16,119 nucleotides of DNA from Thermoplasmatales archaeon (lineage in GTDB: Archaea; Thermoplasmatota; JASEFT01; JAUWIS01), in the NCBI GenBank assembly GCA_030019485.1, contig JASEEW010000016.1, forward strand, positions 1-16,119, in the 5' to 3' direction. Below are positions 1 through 6,445 of the stretch, one piece after another. How positions within the stretch are numbered: the first letter of the stretch is position 1; every line of letters starts with the position of its first letter. The notes under the pieces are model-generated. The model had not been told where the DNA came from, searched no databases, and saw only the letters and a list, made by a program, of their open reading frames with translations. Position numbers and translations under genes: made by a program.

Positions 1-60
1 GATGAGGAAGGAAAACATCTCTTTTCAAAAAAACGTGTAAAATCCTTTTGGGAAAGAAAG

Positions 61-400
61 TCAGAATGAGTTATATTTATATACTGGAAACACTATTGAT
101 ACCTCATGAAATTCAACCTCTGATATGTATTTTTGGTCAACTGCCACATAAAGATGCGATTGTACCTCTGCTATTGATGCATGTGCTATACTAAGAAAGT
201 TTATAAATTCTTTATTAGTCCGTCTTGCAAACCCTTCTGCAATATTTGCCATTGATGAAACCGTAGCCCGTCTTATCTGATCCCTTAATCCAAAATCCCT
301 TACTAAACTGTGCATCTTTCGTTATTTTATAAATCTGTTTTGTGAGCTCTCTTGCTTTTTGCCATGCTTGAATATCCTCAATTTTCTCAATTTTACCCAT
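61..400 (-). pseudogene. Four-helix-bundle protein (23S rRNA intervening-sequence type), frameshifted
   Basis: Two overlapping minus-strand frames together spell the family. The frame starting at 400 gives MGKIEKIEDIQAWQKARELT. The frame ending at 61 gives DFGLRDQIRRATVSSMANIA, then EGFARRTNKEF and a helix ending VDQKYISEVEFHE. The match moves between frames at the CCC run 297-299; removing one base there restores a continuous protein. After EVEFHE the usual last helix of about 30 residues is missing and an unrelated tail leads to the stop at 61. Family members are about 115-125 residues, are found inside 23S rRNA intervening sequences and at many other loci, and have a poorly known role. The single-base shift could be a sequencing error, but the lost C-terminus suggests real decay. 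The start is preceded by tandem GGAGTTA-like repeats. Confidence 0.75.
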
Positions 401-440
401 AACTCCCTAACTCCTTAACTCCTTAACTCCTTAACTCTCA
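401..440 (-). repeat. Tandem 8-bp AAGGAGTT repeats before the four-helix-bundle start
   Basis: On the plus strand the unit is AACTCCTT: AACTCCCT at 401-408, three perfect copies at 409-432, then AACTCTCA. Read on the minus strand this is repeated AAGGAGTT, ending directly at the ATG of the four-helix-bundle gene. Each unit looks like a Shine-Dalgarno site. The array also supplies the last codons and the stop (415) of the TPR reading frame upstream, so it sits exactly at the junction of two genes. Confidence 0.85.
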
Positions 441-1306
441 ACTCCTCTATTTCCTTCCGTATTTCCTCAACCTTCTTATTGTTCCCAAGCTTCTCATACA
501 CTTCTATGGATTTCTGGTACTGCACACGGGCACCCTCAGGGTCCCCTTTATCAACCAGCATCCTGCCATAGAAACAGTGATATTGAGAAAGCCCCTCCAA
601 ATCTTCTACTTCCCCCGCAATCTTCACTGCCTTCTCAAAATTCTCCTCCGACTTGTCCCACTCCTTTTTCCTGTGATAAATAACACCATAAATAGCATGA
701 CAGGCGCCTATCATCCTTTTCTCACCCAGACGAATAAAAATATTTAGTGCCTCATCATTGTAATTTTTGGCTTTCCCCAGCTCCTCACCCAGCTTCGCAT
801 ATTCTTCGGCGGCATTAACAAGCCCGTAACCCACCCCCGGGGATAGATGTGGTTTTATCGCCGAAGCTGTCTTTGATGAAATCCTGCACCGCGGTGAACA
901 TGCCTGCGACAATATCGCTGTCAAGACCCCTGTTTTTTTTAGAGGTGTGTGCGATAAGCACACCACTTTTGTATATCAGGAAAACCTCATCCAGGCTAAC
1001 AAACTTTTCTTCACGTCTTGGTATGAGCGGCTGCCCTGGTGCGATTTTGGATAGTACTTCTGTGAATGGTAAATATGAGTCTGTGTTTTCATGCGGCAGG
1101 CAGTAAACACCTATTGTTCTGACACCCTGTTTTTCCATGTATCCTATTGTTTCATTCATTAACCTGGTTTTGCCTATGCCTGCCTCGCCTGACACAAAAA
1201 CTGTTCGTCCTTTACCCTGTTTTAGTTCCTCTAAAACCTTTTGCAGCTGACCTATCTCATTGGTTCTGCCGACCAGTTTCTCTGATTTAAACTTGAGTGT
1301 CTGCAT
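415..1306 (-). pseudogene. Broken AAA-ATPase with sensor-like and TPR regions
   Basis: The N-terminal part starts at 1306 (MQTLKFKSEKLVGRTNE). It contains the P-loop GEAGIGKTR at about residues 40-48, typical of MalT/STAND-like ATPases of the 'LVGRxxE' kind. It then runs into a segment with LDEVFLIYKSGVLIAHTSKK and MFTAVQDFIKDSF, which resembles a roadblock-like sensor region seen in archaeal ATPases (a resemblance from memory, not a firm assignment). This frame stops at 815. A different frame, usable from about 840 to 415, encodes two to three TPR-like helical pairs (AIYGVIYHRKKEWDKSEENF, then YGRMLVDKGDPEGARVQYQK). Intact relatives are much longer, so the middle has probably been deleted near the CCCCCGGGGG stretch at about 833-842, leaving two frames. 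The stretch is visibly richer in GC than the rest of the window, which suggests acquisition. A transcript could start from the TATA-like sequence around 1335-1345. The product is unlikely to be functional as one protein. Confidence 0.65.
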
Positions 1307-1439
1307 ACACAGTCAGCTAATTATAAGGTGTTATTTTGATATAAAACTTGCTGAAAATTGATTGCATAGAAAAAGAAGGTCTGCTACAGGATAAAAAAGT
1401 TAAAAGGCGCTGTTCGGTTGTCAGAAACGGGAAAGCATT

Positions 1440-1459
1440 ATATATGCATAGGCATATAT
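1440..1459 (+). promoter_or_regulatory. Palindromic operator overlapping the vapBC TATA box
   Basis: Perfect 8-bp arms ATATATGC and GCATATAT are separated by ATAG. The left arm is also the TATA-like box, centred about 26 nt before the vapB ATG. VapB-type antitoxins commonly autoregulate by binding such palindromes, so this is the likely repressor site. Confidence 0.7.
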
Positions 1460-1468
1460 GCTTTAAAT

Positions 1469-1669
1469 ATGAGGACAACGGTTGAATTAAATGAGGTGGT
1501 GTACAAAAGAATAGTGGATGAGTACGGAAAGAGGAATATTTCCAAGACAATCAATGAACTGCTTTTTAGGTATTTTTTTAAAAAAAAGAAGGATATGTTT
1601 GGGGTTGACCCATGGCTGAAAAAAGTGAGCAGGAAAGACTTAAGGGATGAATATGACCGCAACATTTGA
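1469..1669 (+). CDS. vapB: VapB-type antitoxin
   Basis: Small 66-residue protein. Its N-terminus reads MRTTVELNEVVYKRIVDEYG and then NISKTINELLFRYF, a strand plus two helices as in ribbon-helix-helix DNA-binding antitoxins. The charged C-terminal tail (SRKDLRDEYDRNI) is the part expected to bind and block the toxin. The ATG at 1469 was chosen over an upstream start at 1418 because the RHH fold begins there and the TATA-like box sits about 26 nt before it. The end overlaps the start of the PIN-domain toxin, the usual layout of a translationally coupled toxin-antitoxin operon. It probably represses its own promoter through the palindrome just upstream. Family placement rests on fold pattern and position rather than on a close match. 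Confidence 0.8.
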   Translation: MRTTVELNEVVYKRIVDEYGKRNISKTINELLFRYFFKKKKDMFGVDPWLKKVSRKDLRDEYDRNI

Positions 1670-2018
1670 TTCTTCTGCATGGGTTGAATATTTTGCAGGC
1701 TCTGAGAAAGGCAGGGTTGTGAAGGAAATAATGGATGGGTTAGAAACTATTTTCACACCATCAATCTGTCTGATGGAAATCAAAAACAAGTATCTCAGGG
1801 AGAAAAGGAAATTCAAATCGAGAATAGATTTTATTTGCATAAAATCTCAGGTAGTTGACATAAATAAAGAAACAGCCCTGGAAGCAGCAGAGATTAAAAA
1901 CAGGCATAATCTGTATTCAGTTGATGCAATTGTATATGCTGTTTCTCAGAGGAAAAAATCTGTTCTGCTGACAGGAGATTATCATTTTAAAGGATTAAAA
2001 AATGTGAAAATCCTTTAG
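1653..2018 (+). CDS. vapC: VapC toxin, PIN-domain ribonuclease
   Basis: A 121-residue PIN-domain protein. The acidic residues of the active site are visible: D6 in TFDSSAWVEYF, E42 in CLMEIKNKY, D91 in YSVDAIVYA and D109 in LLTGDYHFKGL. VapC proteins are Mg-dependent RNases that cut tRNA or rRNA when freed from their VapB partner. The gene overlaps the antitoxin by 17 nt from the ATG at 1653; an ATG at 1647 (adding MN) is equally readable and would give a 23-nt overlap. The start at 1653 was chosen because PIN toxins usually begin directly with the first strand (MTATFD). All key residues are present, so the toxin is likely active. Confidence 0.9.
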   Translation: MTATFDSSAWVEYFAGSEKGRVVKEIMDGLETIFTPSICLMEIKNKYLREKRKFKSRIDFICIKSQVVDINKETALEAAEIKNRHNLYSVDAIVYAVSQRKKSVLLTGDYHFKGLKNVKIL

Positions 2019-2078
2019 CATCCTCAAAACCATTGAATATGTATGAAAACACTTAACTAAATGGGAAGAAGGGGTTTG

Positions 2079-2084
2079 TTTTTT
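2079..2084 (+). terminator. T-tract downstream of vapBC
   Basis: A T6 run preceded by GGGGTTTG lies 60 nt after the vapC stop. Archaeal RNA polymerase terminates at such U-tracts without needing a hairpin. The run is short, so this is only a weak candidate. Confidence 0.3.
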
Positions 2085-2132
2085 CATTGGAGAGATGCAG
2101 AAAGTTTGGTGAGAAAATATTGAAGCCGCAAT

Positions 2133-2678
2133 TTATTCTCCAATAAGCTTACCCTTTAATGTTTCAACCGCGCTGACAATATCCTTCATATTCTTTGAGC
2201 CTGCGCAGATAACCTTTCCCGACTGAAAAAGCAGGATTGTAACATTGTTTGGCATGCGCCATATTGCTGCAGGGAACTGCTCAGGCTCATATTCGATTTC
2301 AGTATTTTCTATGGCTATTTTTCTGAGATTAATCTTTGTATCGAGATTGGCTGATGCCACAATATTCTGAATTTCGACAGGCGTTAACAGTTTAACATTG
2401 ATTCCTATTTTCCTGAAACGTTTGGCTAAATAGTTTCCGCTCTCCTTCGCATCCTTTACACTTTCTGCGCCGCAGCATACCACAGAGCCTGTTCCGTATA
2501 TTAAAAAGGACATCCTTGGCCTCTCAACCTTTAACACAACAACCTTTTTCCGGAAAACATTTTTATTGCATGTTGACTCTTTTTTAAATGCCTTATGAAC
2601 CTTTCCTACATCTATTTTTTTATTTAACTTGAAGGTTGCAACAACGTTTTTGATTGAAAGGAGTGCTTCAGGCATCAT
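2133..2678 (-). CDS. tbp: TATA-box-binding protein (divergent)
   Basis: A 181-residue protein with the two-fold repeat of TBP, the factor that bends TATA promoters and recruits TFB and RNA polymerase. The second repeat (about residues 105-180) is well conserved: NIVASANLDTKINL, EYEPEQFPAAIWRM, TILLFQSGKVICAG. The first repeat (about 8-90) is clearly weaker. It begins KNVVATFKLNKKIDV and ends MSFLIYGTGSVVCCGAESVK, but its stirrup region reads STCNKNVFRKKVVVL where EYxPEQFPG would be expected, and the usual SGK is TGS. There is no acidic C-terminal tail. The start is one of two adjacent ATGs (2678 or 2675). The gene is divergent from dut and both appear to be driven from the same AT-rich stretch. 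It may be the main TBP of a divergent lineage or a second, specialised paralogue. Confidence 0.9.
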   Translation of the reverse strand: MMPEALLSIKNVVATFKLNKKIDVGKVHKAFKKESTCNKNVFRKKVVVLKVERPRMSFLIYGTGSVVCCGAESVKDAKESGNYLAKRFRKIGINVKLLTPVEIQNIVASANLDTKINLRKIAIENTEIEYEPEQFPAAIWRMPNNVTILLFQSGKVICAGSKNMKDIVSAVETLKGKLIGE

Positions 2679-2720
2679 ACCTTATAAGCGTTTTCTTGGT
2701 AATGTAGTTTTCCATATCGG

Positions 2721-2734
2721 TATATTAATTAAAC
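2721..2734. promoter_or_regulatory. Shared AT-rich promoter core between tbp and dut
   Basis: TATATTAATTAAAC contains the palindrome TTAATTAA (2725-2732). It is centred about 26 nt before the dut ATG at 2755, which fits a leaderless plus-strand transcript. On the minus strand it lies about 49 nt before the tbp ATG, allowing a short leader. One symmetric element could therefore serve both genes. Confidence 0.5.
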
Positions 2735-2754
2735 ACAACGCCTTTTCCTTCCCT

Positions 2755-3216
2755 ATGCTTCTCTCAGACAAAGAAATTGTGGAGGCAATAGTTAGAAAGC
2801 AGCTCTCTATTGAGCCTTTCAACAGGAAGAATCTCACACCAAACGGCTATGATTTAACGGTTGATGAGATAATGATCCCTAAAACAGGCGAAAAAATTAA
2901 CCGGGAAAAAATAAAAATACCAGCCATGACGCATTTCCTTGTTTCAACTTTAGAGTATGTGAAACTAATGGGTGTTTCCGGCTCATTATGGATCAGAACA
3001 AGTTTTGCGAGGAAAGGCATAATAGGAAGTTTCGGGAAAGTGGATGTTGGTTTTGAAGGAAACCTAACCCTGTCTGCTTTTAATGCTGGAAATGAAATAG
3101 AACTCGGTATTGGTGACCGTTTTGCGCAGATTGTTTTTGAAAGAATAACAAAACCAGAAATGCTTTACTTCCAGCGTTCAGGGAATTATATGGGGCAGAG
3201 AGGGGTAACACTGTAA
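2755..3216 (+). CDS. dut: dUTP diphosphatase, archaeal DCD-like family
   Basis: A 153-residue homotrimeric-fold protein that hydrolyses dUTP to dUMP and keeps uracil out of DNA. Family signs are GYDLTVDEI (31-39), the RSSxAR-like motif RTSFARKGI (81-89), GKVDVGFEGNLTLSAFNAG (94-112), DRFAQIVF (121-128) and the C-terminal GNYMGQRG. It is closely related in pattern to dCTP deaminase, but the glutamate that deaminases carry in 'TLE' is Ser107 here (LTLSAFN), as in dUTPases (compare the ISVWN motif of bacterial Dut). It is therefore more likely a dUTPase than a deaminase. The ATG at 2755 was chosen because MLLSDKEI is the family N-terminus and a TATA-like core lies 26 nt upstream; an in-frame ATG at 2629 would add residues from the tbp gene's complement. 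The stop overlaps the next gene's ATG by one base, so the two are probably co-transcribed. Confidence 0.85.
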   Translation: MLLSDKEIVEAIVRKQLSIEPFNRKNLTPNGYDLTVDEIMIPKTGEKINREKIKIPAMTHFLVSTLEYVKLMGVSGSLWIRTSFARKGIIGSFGKVDVGFEGNLTLSAFNAGNEIELGIGDRFAQIVFERITKPEMLYFQRSGNYMGQRGVTL

Positions 3217-3908
3217 TGAAAATCAGAACAATAATATTTATGCTTCTCCCACCGGTAATCGCGCTTCTCAGCAATATCTTTGTTTCAATGTTCATACCCA
3301 TTTTTACGCTTGCATATTTTATAATACCATCTGCTGTGCTTTACATTGTTTTTGTATTCATGATATATTTTGTATGTAGAAAATGGAAAATGGGTTTTAA
3401 AGAATTATTGTTTAAGAAACCATGTTTAAAGGATGTTGGCGTTGGTTTTCTTGGTGCTTTAGCAACAATACCAATTGGTTTTTTTATCTGGGGTCTTGCT
3501 TTTTGGTGTGTTGATTCTTTTAAAATCCAAGGTTTTACTAAATATCTGATGATAGGATTAGATTCTTCAACACAAAGTTACAGTTTACCTATAATGATAT
3601 TAGTAATGATTCTACTCTTCTCTCTTGCACCTGCATTTGTTGAGGAAACATATTTCAGGGGTTTGGTTATAAGAAAAATGCAGAAACTAAAATTTTCTCC
3701 TATGAAAATTCTTTTGATCCAGGCATTTATTTTTGGGTTATGGCACTGGCACTGGGGACTTATAAGAGGATTTTTACTCACATTCATAATGGCATTAATA
3801 CTTGCAAAACTTTATCTCAGACAAAAAAACATTTTTACACCAATCACAGCACATTTTGTAAACAATACTGTGTTGTATAGCTTGGGAATGGTTTTAACAT
3901 TTTCCTGA
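3216..3908 (+). CDS. CPBP (CAAX/Abi) family intramembrane metalloprotease
   Basis: A 230-residue membrane protein with about seven to eight hydrophobic segments. The three CPBP motifs are present: EETYFRG (E143, E144, R148), FGLWH (F173, H177) and HFVNN (H213, N217). These form the metal site of glutamyl intramembrane proteases related to the Rce1 CAAX protease. In archaea and bacteria these proteins are often linked to protein maturation or self-immunity, but the substrate here is unknown. The gene starts in a TAATG overlap with dut, with AGAGGGG about 10 nt upstream as a ribosome site, so it is likely translated from the same message. Nothing in the two functions explains the pairing. Confidence 0.88.
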   Translation: MKIRTIIFMLLPPVIALLSNIFVSMFIPIFTLAYFIIPSAVLYIVFVFMIYFVCRKWKMGFKELLFKKPCLKDVGVGFLGALATIPIGFFIWGLAFWCVDSFKIQGFTKYLMIGLDSSTQSYSLPIMILVMILLFSLAPAFVEETYFRGLVIRKMQKLKFSPMKILLIQAFIFGLWHWHWGLIRGFLLTFIMALILAKLYLRQKNIFTPITAHFVNNTVLYSLGMVLTFS

Positions 3909-3920
3909 TGTGTCCACAAT

Positions 3921-3926
3921 GTTTAT
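3921..3926 (+). promoter_or_regulatory. TATA-like box of the 45-residue membrane protein
   Basis: GTTTAT is centred about 27 nt before the ATG at 3951, matching the leaderless spacing seen at other genes in the window. Confidence 0.4.
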
Positions 3927-3950
3927 CTGCCCCGAGAACAATCCTGTTAT

Positions 3951-4088
3951 ATGGAAATCTGGAAGCTACAGTACCTTGGAGTTTTAGGGGTCTTAGGTGT
4001 TTTGGGTGCAACATTTGATTCCTGGTATGGATTACTTTGTTTGTTTGCCTTATTCTCATTATTTGGACTCCTGCGCAAGAAAAGCTAA
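3951..4088 (+). CDS. Small membrane protein with LGVLGVLGVLG repeat
   Basis: This is a 45-codon reading frame. It starts MEIWKLQYLGVLGVLGVLGA, then FDSWYGLLCLFALFSLF, and ends GLLRKKS. The layout is a short polar start, a glycine-zipper-like stretch of three LGV triplets, a second hydrophobic helix and a basic tail that should face the cytoplasm. Similar tiny proteins with repeated LGF/LGV triplets occur in bacteria and archaea (DUF3796-like), with unknown function. Support comes from the clean ATG, a TATA-like box about 27 nt upstream, and the fact that it fills an otherwise empty gap of 248 bases. No homologue search was possible, so the family link is tentative. Confidence 0.65.
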   Translation: MEIWKLQYLGVLGVLGVLGATFDSWYGLLCLFALFSLFGLLRKKS

Positions 4089-4126
4089 AAGTAACAAAGT
4101 ATGAAAAATATGATTTGTATGACAAA

Positions 4127-4135
4127 CTATAAATA
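4127..4135 (+). promoter_or_regulatory. TATA box of the abrB-like gene
   Basis: CTATAAATA is centred 26 nt before the ATG at 4157, consistent with a leaderless or nearly leaderless start. Confidence 0.6.
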
Positions 4136-4156
4136 TTATTTAACCTATTTTGGGTT

Positions 4157-4390
4157 ATGTTTAAAGGCATAAAGTTCTACGGCAGCGTAAAGGTTGGTGA
4201 AAGAGGGCAGATTGCCCTTCCTGTTGAGTTAAGAAAAAAACAGGGAATAAAACCAGGCGATAAAATTCTTGTTCTTGGCAGGGAAGAGAAGGATGCTGCA
4301 GGTGTGTTTCTGATGAAAGCAGACATGCTGAGCAAAATGATGGAAAGATTCAAGGATTTTGGAAGAATGATGAGAGAAGTGAAAAAATAA
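4157..4390 (+). CDS. AbrB/MazE/SpoVT-type DNA-binding protein
   Basis: A 77-residue protein whose residues about 8-50 form the swapped-hairpin AbrB fold: YGSVKVGERGQIALPVELRK, then GIKPGDKILVLGRE. The basic amphipathic tail (MMERFKDFGRMMREVKK) could mediate dimer or membrane contact. Such proteins bind DNA as dimers and often regulate their own operon or serve as antitoxins. The next gene, a MATE-type transporter fragment, begins 11 bases after the stop and is probably in the same transcript, so this regulator likely controls the transporter. No toxin gene is adjacent, which argues against an antitoxin role. Confidence 0.85.
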   Translation: MFKGIKFYGSVKVGERGQIALPVELRKKQGIKPGDKILVLGREEKDAAGVFLMKADMLSKMMERFKDFGRMMREVKK

Positions 4391-4401
4391 GAGGGATGTA
4401 A

Positions 4402-5040
4402 ATGGTGATGGAAAAAATTGGGAAAATAGGAAGCCCGAGCTCTGCAGGATTTATTATTTTTCCCTTTTCCAGCCTTGTTTTAATGGGTTTGGTTGCAGGA
4501 TTCGGAACACCCGCAGTGGCAGCATATGGGATAGGCATGAGGCTGAACATGGCTGCGATGATGATGCCAATGGGTTTTGGTTTTGCTGCAGCCACACTTG
4601 TTGGCCAGAACCTTGGTGCTAAAAAATCAGGAAGGGCTGAAAAAAGCGGCTGGGTGTGCGCAGGGGTTGGTGTAATAATAATGATAATTCTTTCAATTAT
4701 GTTTCTACTGTTTTCAAACAATGTTATATCTTTTTTCAATGATGAGGCAGAGGTTGTGAATATAGGGAGTCAGTTTATCATATTTGTGGCGCCAACATTT
4801 GCTTTTCTTGGTTTGGGCATGACCCTTAGCAGAGGATTAAATGGTGCAGGTGACACCCTTCATCCCATGATTTTCTCATTCATTGCACTGCTGTTTCTCA
4901 GAATACCTTTAGCAGTGTATATGCCATGTTTTGCTGGAATAAACGGGATATGGGCCTCATTCGCATTTACAAACATCATCTATGGGAGCATGATTGCTGT
5001 GTGGTTCAGGATGGGGAAATGGAAGGAAAAAAAATTATGA
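4402..5040 (+). CDS. MATE-family efflux transporter, C-terminal half only
   Basis: The 212-residue protein matches only the second half of MATE (Na+ or H+ driven multidrug/toxin export) proteins, which are usually about 450 residues with 12 helices. Six hydrophobic segments are visible. Conserved second-domain stretches include FGTPAVAAYGIGMRLN, TLVGQNLGAKKSGRAE, FVAPTFAFLGLGM and RGLNGAGDT, then RIPLAVYM. The reading frame opens just where the second MatE domain begins, right after abrB and with GAGGGATG as a possible ribosome site. This suggests that a deletion removed the first six helices but kept or created a start. It could be a dying remnant, or a half-size protein that works as a homodimer; the uninterrupted frame leaves both open. 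Confidence 0.85.
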   Translation: MVMEKIGKIGSPSSAGFIIFPFSSLVLMGLVAGFGTPAVAAYGIGMRLNMAAMMMPMGFGFAAATLVGQNLGAKKSGRAEKSGWVCAGVGVIIMIILSIMFLLFSNNVISFFNDEAEVVNIGSQFIIFVAPTFAFLGLGMTLSRGLNGAGDTLHPMIFSFIALLFLRIPLAVYMPCFAGINGIWASFAFTNIIYGSMIAVWFRMGKWKEKKL

Positions 5041-5064
5041 TAAAATGAGCAGGATGAGAAAGAG

Positions 5065-5076
5065 AAATATTTATTA
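5065..5076 (+). promoter_or_regulatory. TATA box of the htpX-like gene
   Basis: AAATATTTATTA lies about 30 nt (centre) before the ATG at 5100, with a pyrimidine-rich stretch (CTTTTCCACTTCCT) directly before the start codon. Confidence 0.55.
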
Positions 5077-5099
5077 CCAGCAATGCTTTTCCACTTCCT

Positions 5100-6065
5100 A
5101 TGAGAACAATATGGCTTAGAATGAGAATGACTTTTTGCATTATGCTGATGTTTGCATTAATCTATGCTCTGCTGACAGTTATCATGTTTGCCACTGGTAT
5201 GTCATCACCAATATTTTTTGCTTTGCTTGCTTTTCTAATTGTTCTTGCCCAGTACATGATTGGTCCTAAAATCGTTGAGAAAACAATGAGGGTGAAATAT
5301 GTTTCTGAAACAGAGGCATCAAAGCTTCATTCAATAGTAAACGATTTGGCAATGAGGGCAGACATACAAAAACCAAAAATTGGTATTTCTGAAATACCAA
5401 TAGCAAATGCTTTTGCGTTTGGCAAATCAAAAAAGGACGGCAGGGTGTGCGTTACAAGGATGCTATTAGATAGGCTGAATGAAAAAGAATTAAGGGCAGT
5501 GCTTGGGCATGAGCTCTCACATATTAAACACAAGGACATTGTTGCCATCACAATGCTTTCAGTAATCCCTATGATTTGCTATTTTGTTTACATCTCATTT
5601 TTCTGGTCATCATTTTTTAGGAGGAGATCTGGCGCAACAGTGGCTATAGCATTAATCGCGTTACTCACATACTTTCTTACAAACATGCTTGTTCTTTACG
5701 CGTCCAGGGTAAGGGAATACTATGCTGACCAGAGAAGTGTTGAACTCACCCATGATGCACCAGCGCTTGCTTCCGCGCTGTACAGGATTACCATGGAGGA
5801 TGCAAGGGCTGACAGAAGAACATTGAAACAGGTTGAAGGTATGAAGGCTTTTTTTGCATCTGACCCTTCAACCTCAAGAAAGGATTTAACTGATTTGAGG
5901 CAGGCGGATTTGAACAGGGATGGCCATCTTGATAAGTATGAAGTTGAAGCTTTTGCAAAAGAATCAAGGGTTAGAGGAGTAGACAGAATCATGGAGATAT
6001 TTTCATCCCATCCAAACATTGTGAAAAGAATAAAAAGATTACATGCGATATCTACCCCATATTGA
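5100..6065 (+). CDS. htpX: HtpX-type M48 membrane metalloprotease with EF-hand insertion
   Basis: A 321-residue zinc protease of the membrane quality-control family. Two N-terminal helices (about 10-32 and 36-56) precede the catalytic motif HELSH (137-141), with E206 in REYYAD as the third zinc ligand. Two more helices lie between them (about 148-172 and 178-200). The late SSHPNIVKRIKRL (302-314) is the family's usual end motif. Between the catalytic core and that end, residues 270-281 read DLNRDGHLDKYE, a textbook 12-residue EF-hand calcium loop (D1, N3, D5, G6, D9, E12), flanked by helical sequence. I know of no such loop as a standard part of HtpX. A TATA-like box precedes the gene. HtpX proteins cut misfolded membrane proteins at the cytoplasmic face, so calcium could act as a local switch, but that is inference. 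Confidence 0.88.
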   Translation: MRTIWLRMRMTFCIMLMFALIYALLTVIMFATGMSSPIFFALLAFLIVLAQYMIGPKIVEKTMRVKYVSETEASKLHSIVNDLAMRADIQKPKIGISEIPIANAFAFGKSKKDGRVCVTRMLLDRLNEKELRAVLGHELSHIKHKDIVAITMLSVIPMICYFVYISFFWSSFFRRRSGATVAIALIALLTYFLTNMLVLYASRVREYYADQRSVELTHDAPALASALYRITMEDARADRRTLKQVEGMKAFFASDPSTSRKDLTDLRQADLNRDGHLDKYEVEAFAKESRVRGVDRIMEIFSSHPNIVKRIKRLHAISTPY

Positions 6066-6162
6066 AAAACATTAATTGTCTAATAAACAATATTATTCTA
6101 TTTGATATTTGGTCAGAGAGTTTTCCAGTGTTAGAACAAAGGAACACCATTCACTTCCCTTA

Positions 6163-6236
6163 TGAGTTTCTATACAGCGTTCAGAATATACAATCTTTTT
6201 ATATGCATGTGTATAGAAAGATAGTGAGTTTCTATA
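6163..6236. repeat. Three TTTCTATA-core repeats, two direct and one inverted
   Basis: Twelve-base direct copies lie at 6163-6174 and 6225-6236, and an inverted 9-base copy lies at 6211-6219. The spacing between direct copies is 62 bp. This could be an operator or a small RNA hairpin; no neighbouring gene uses it in an obvious way. Confidence 0.5.
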
Positions 6237-6434
6237 TGTATAATTTGTTGACACTAAATATATGCCCATCTATAATAACTCATTAACTTATTATACAGAC
6301 AACAGTTATCATTTAGGAATTCCTCAGCAAAAAATAAAAGGGAAAAAGAAAAGGAAAACAGCATGGTTTTTAGAGCAGATAACAGATAATCTTCTCTGCC
6401 GGTTTCGGAACATACCTTTTGATAAAGGAAGTAA

Positions 6435-6445
6435 CTTTTAATATT
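6435..6445 (+). promoter_or_regulatory. TATA-like box of the two-helix membrane protein
   Basis: CTTTTAATATT is centred 26 nt before the ATG at 6466 and is followed by a pyrimidine run up to the start codon. Confidence 0.5.

Noticed and set aside
61..400. rRNA intervening sequence with flanking 23S rRNA
   Set aside because: No rRNA sequence lies on either side; the neighbours are protein genes.
6062..6286. 74-residue reading frame after htpX
   Set aside because: It overlaps the htpX end, has no family signs and no promoter-like spacing, and its AT-rich sequence contains the TTTCTATA repeats.
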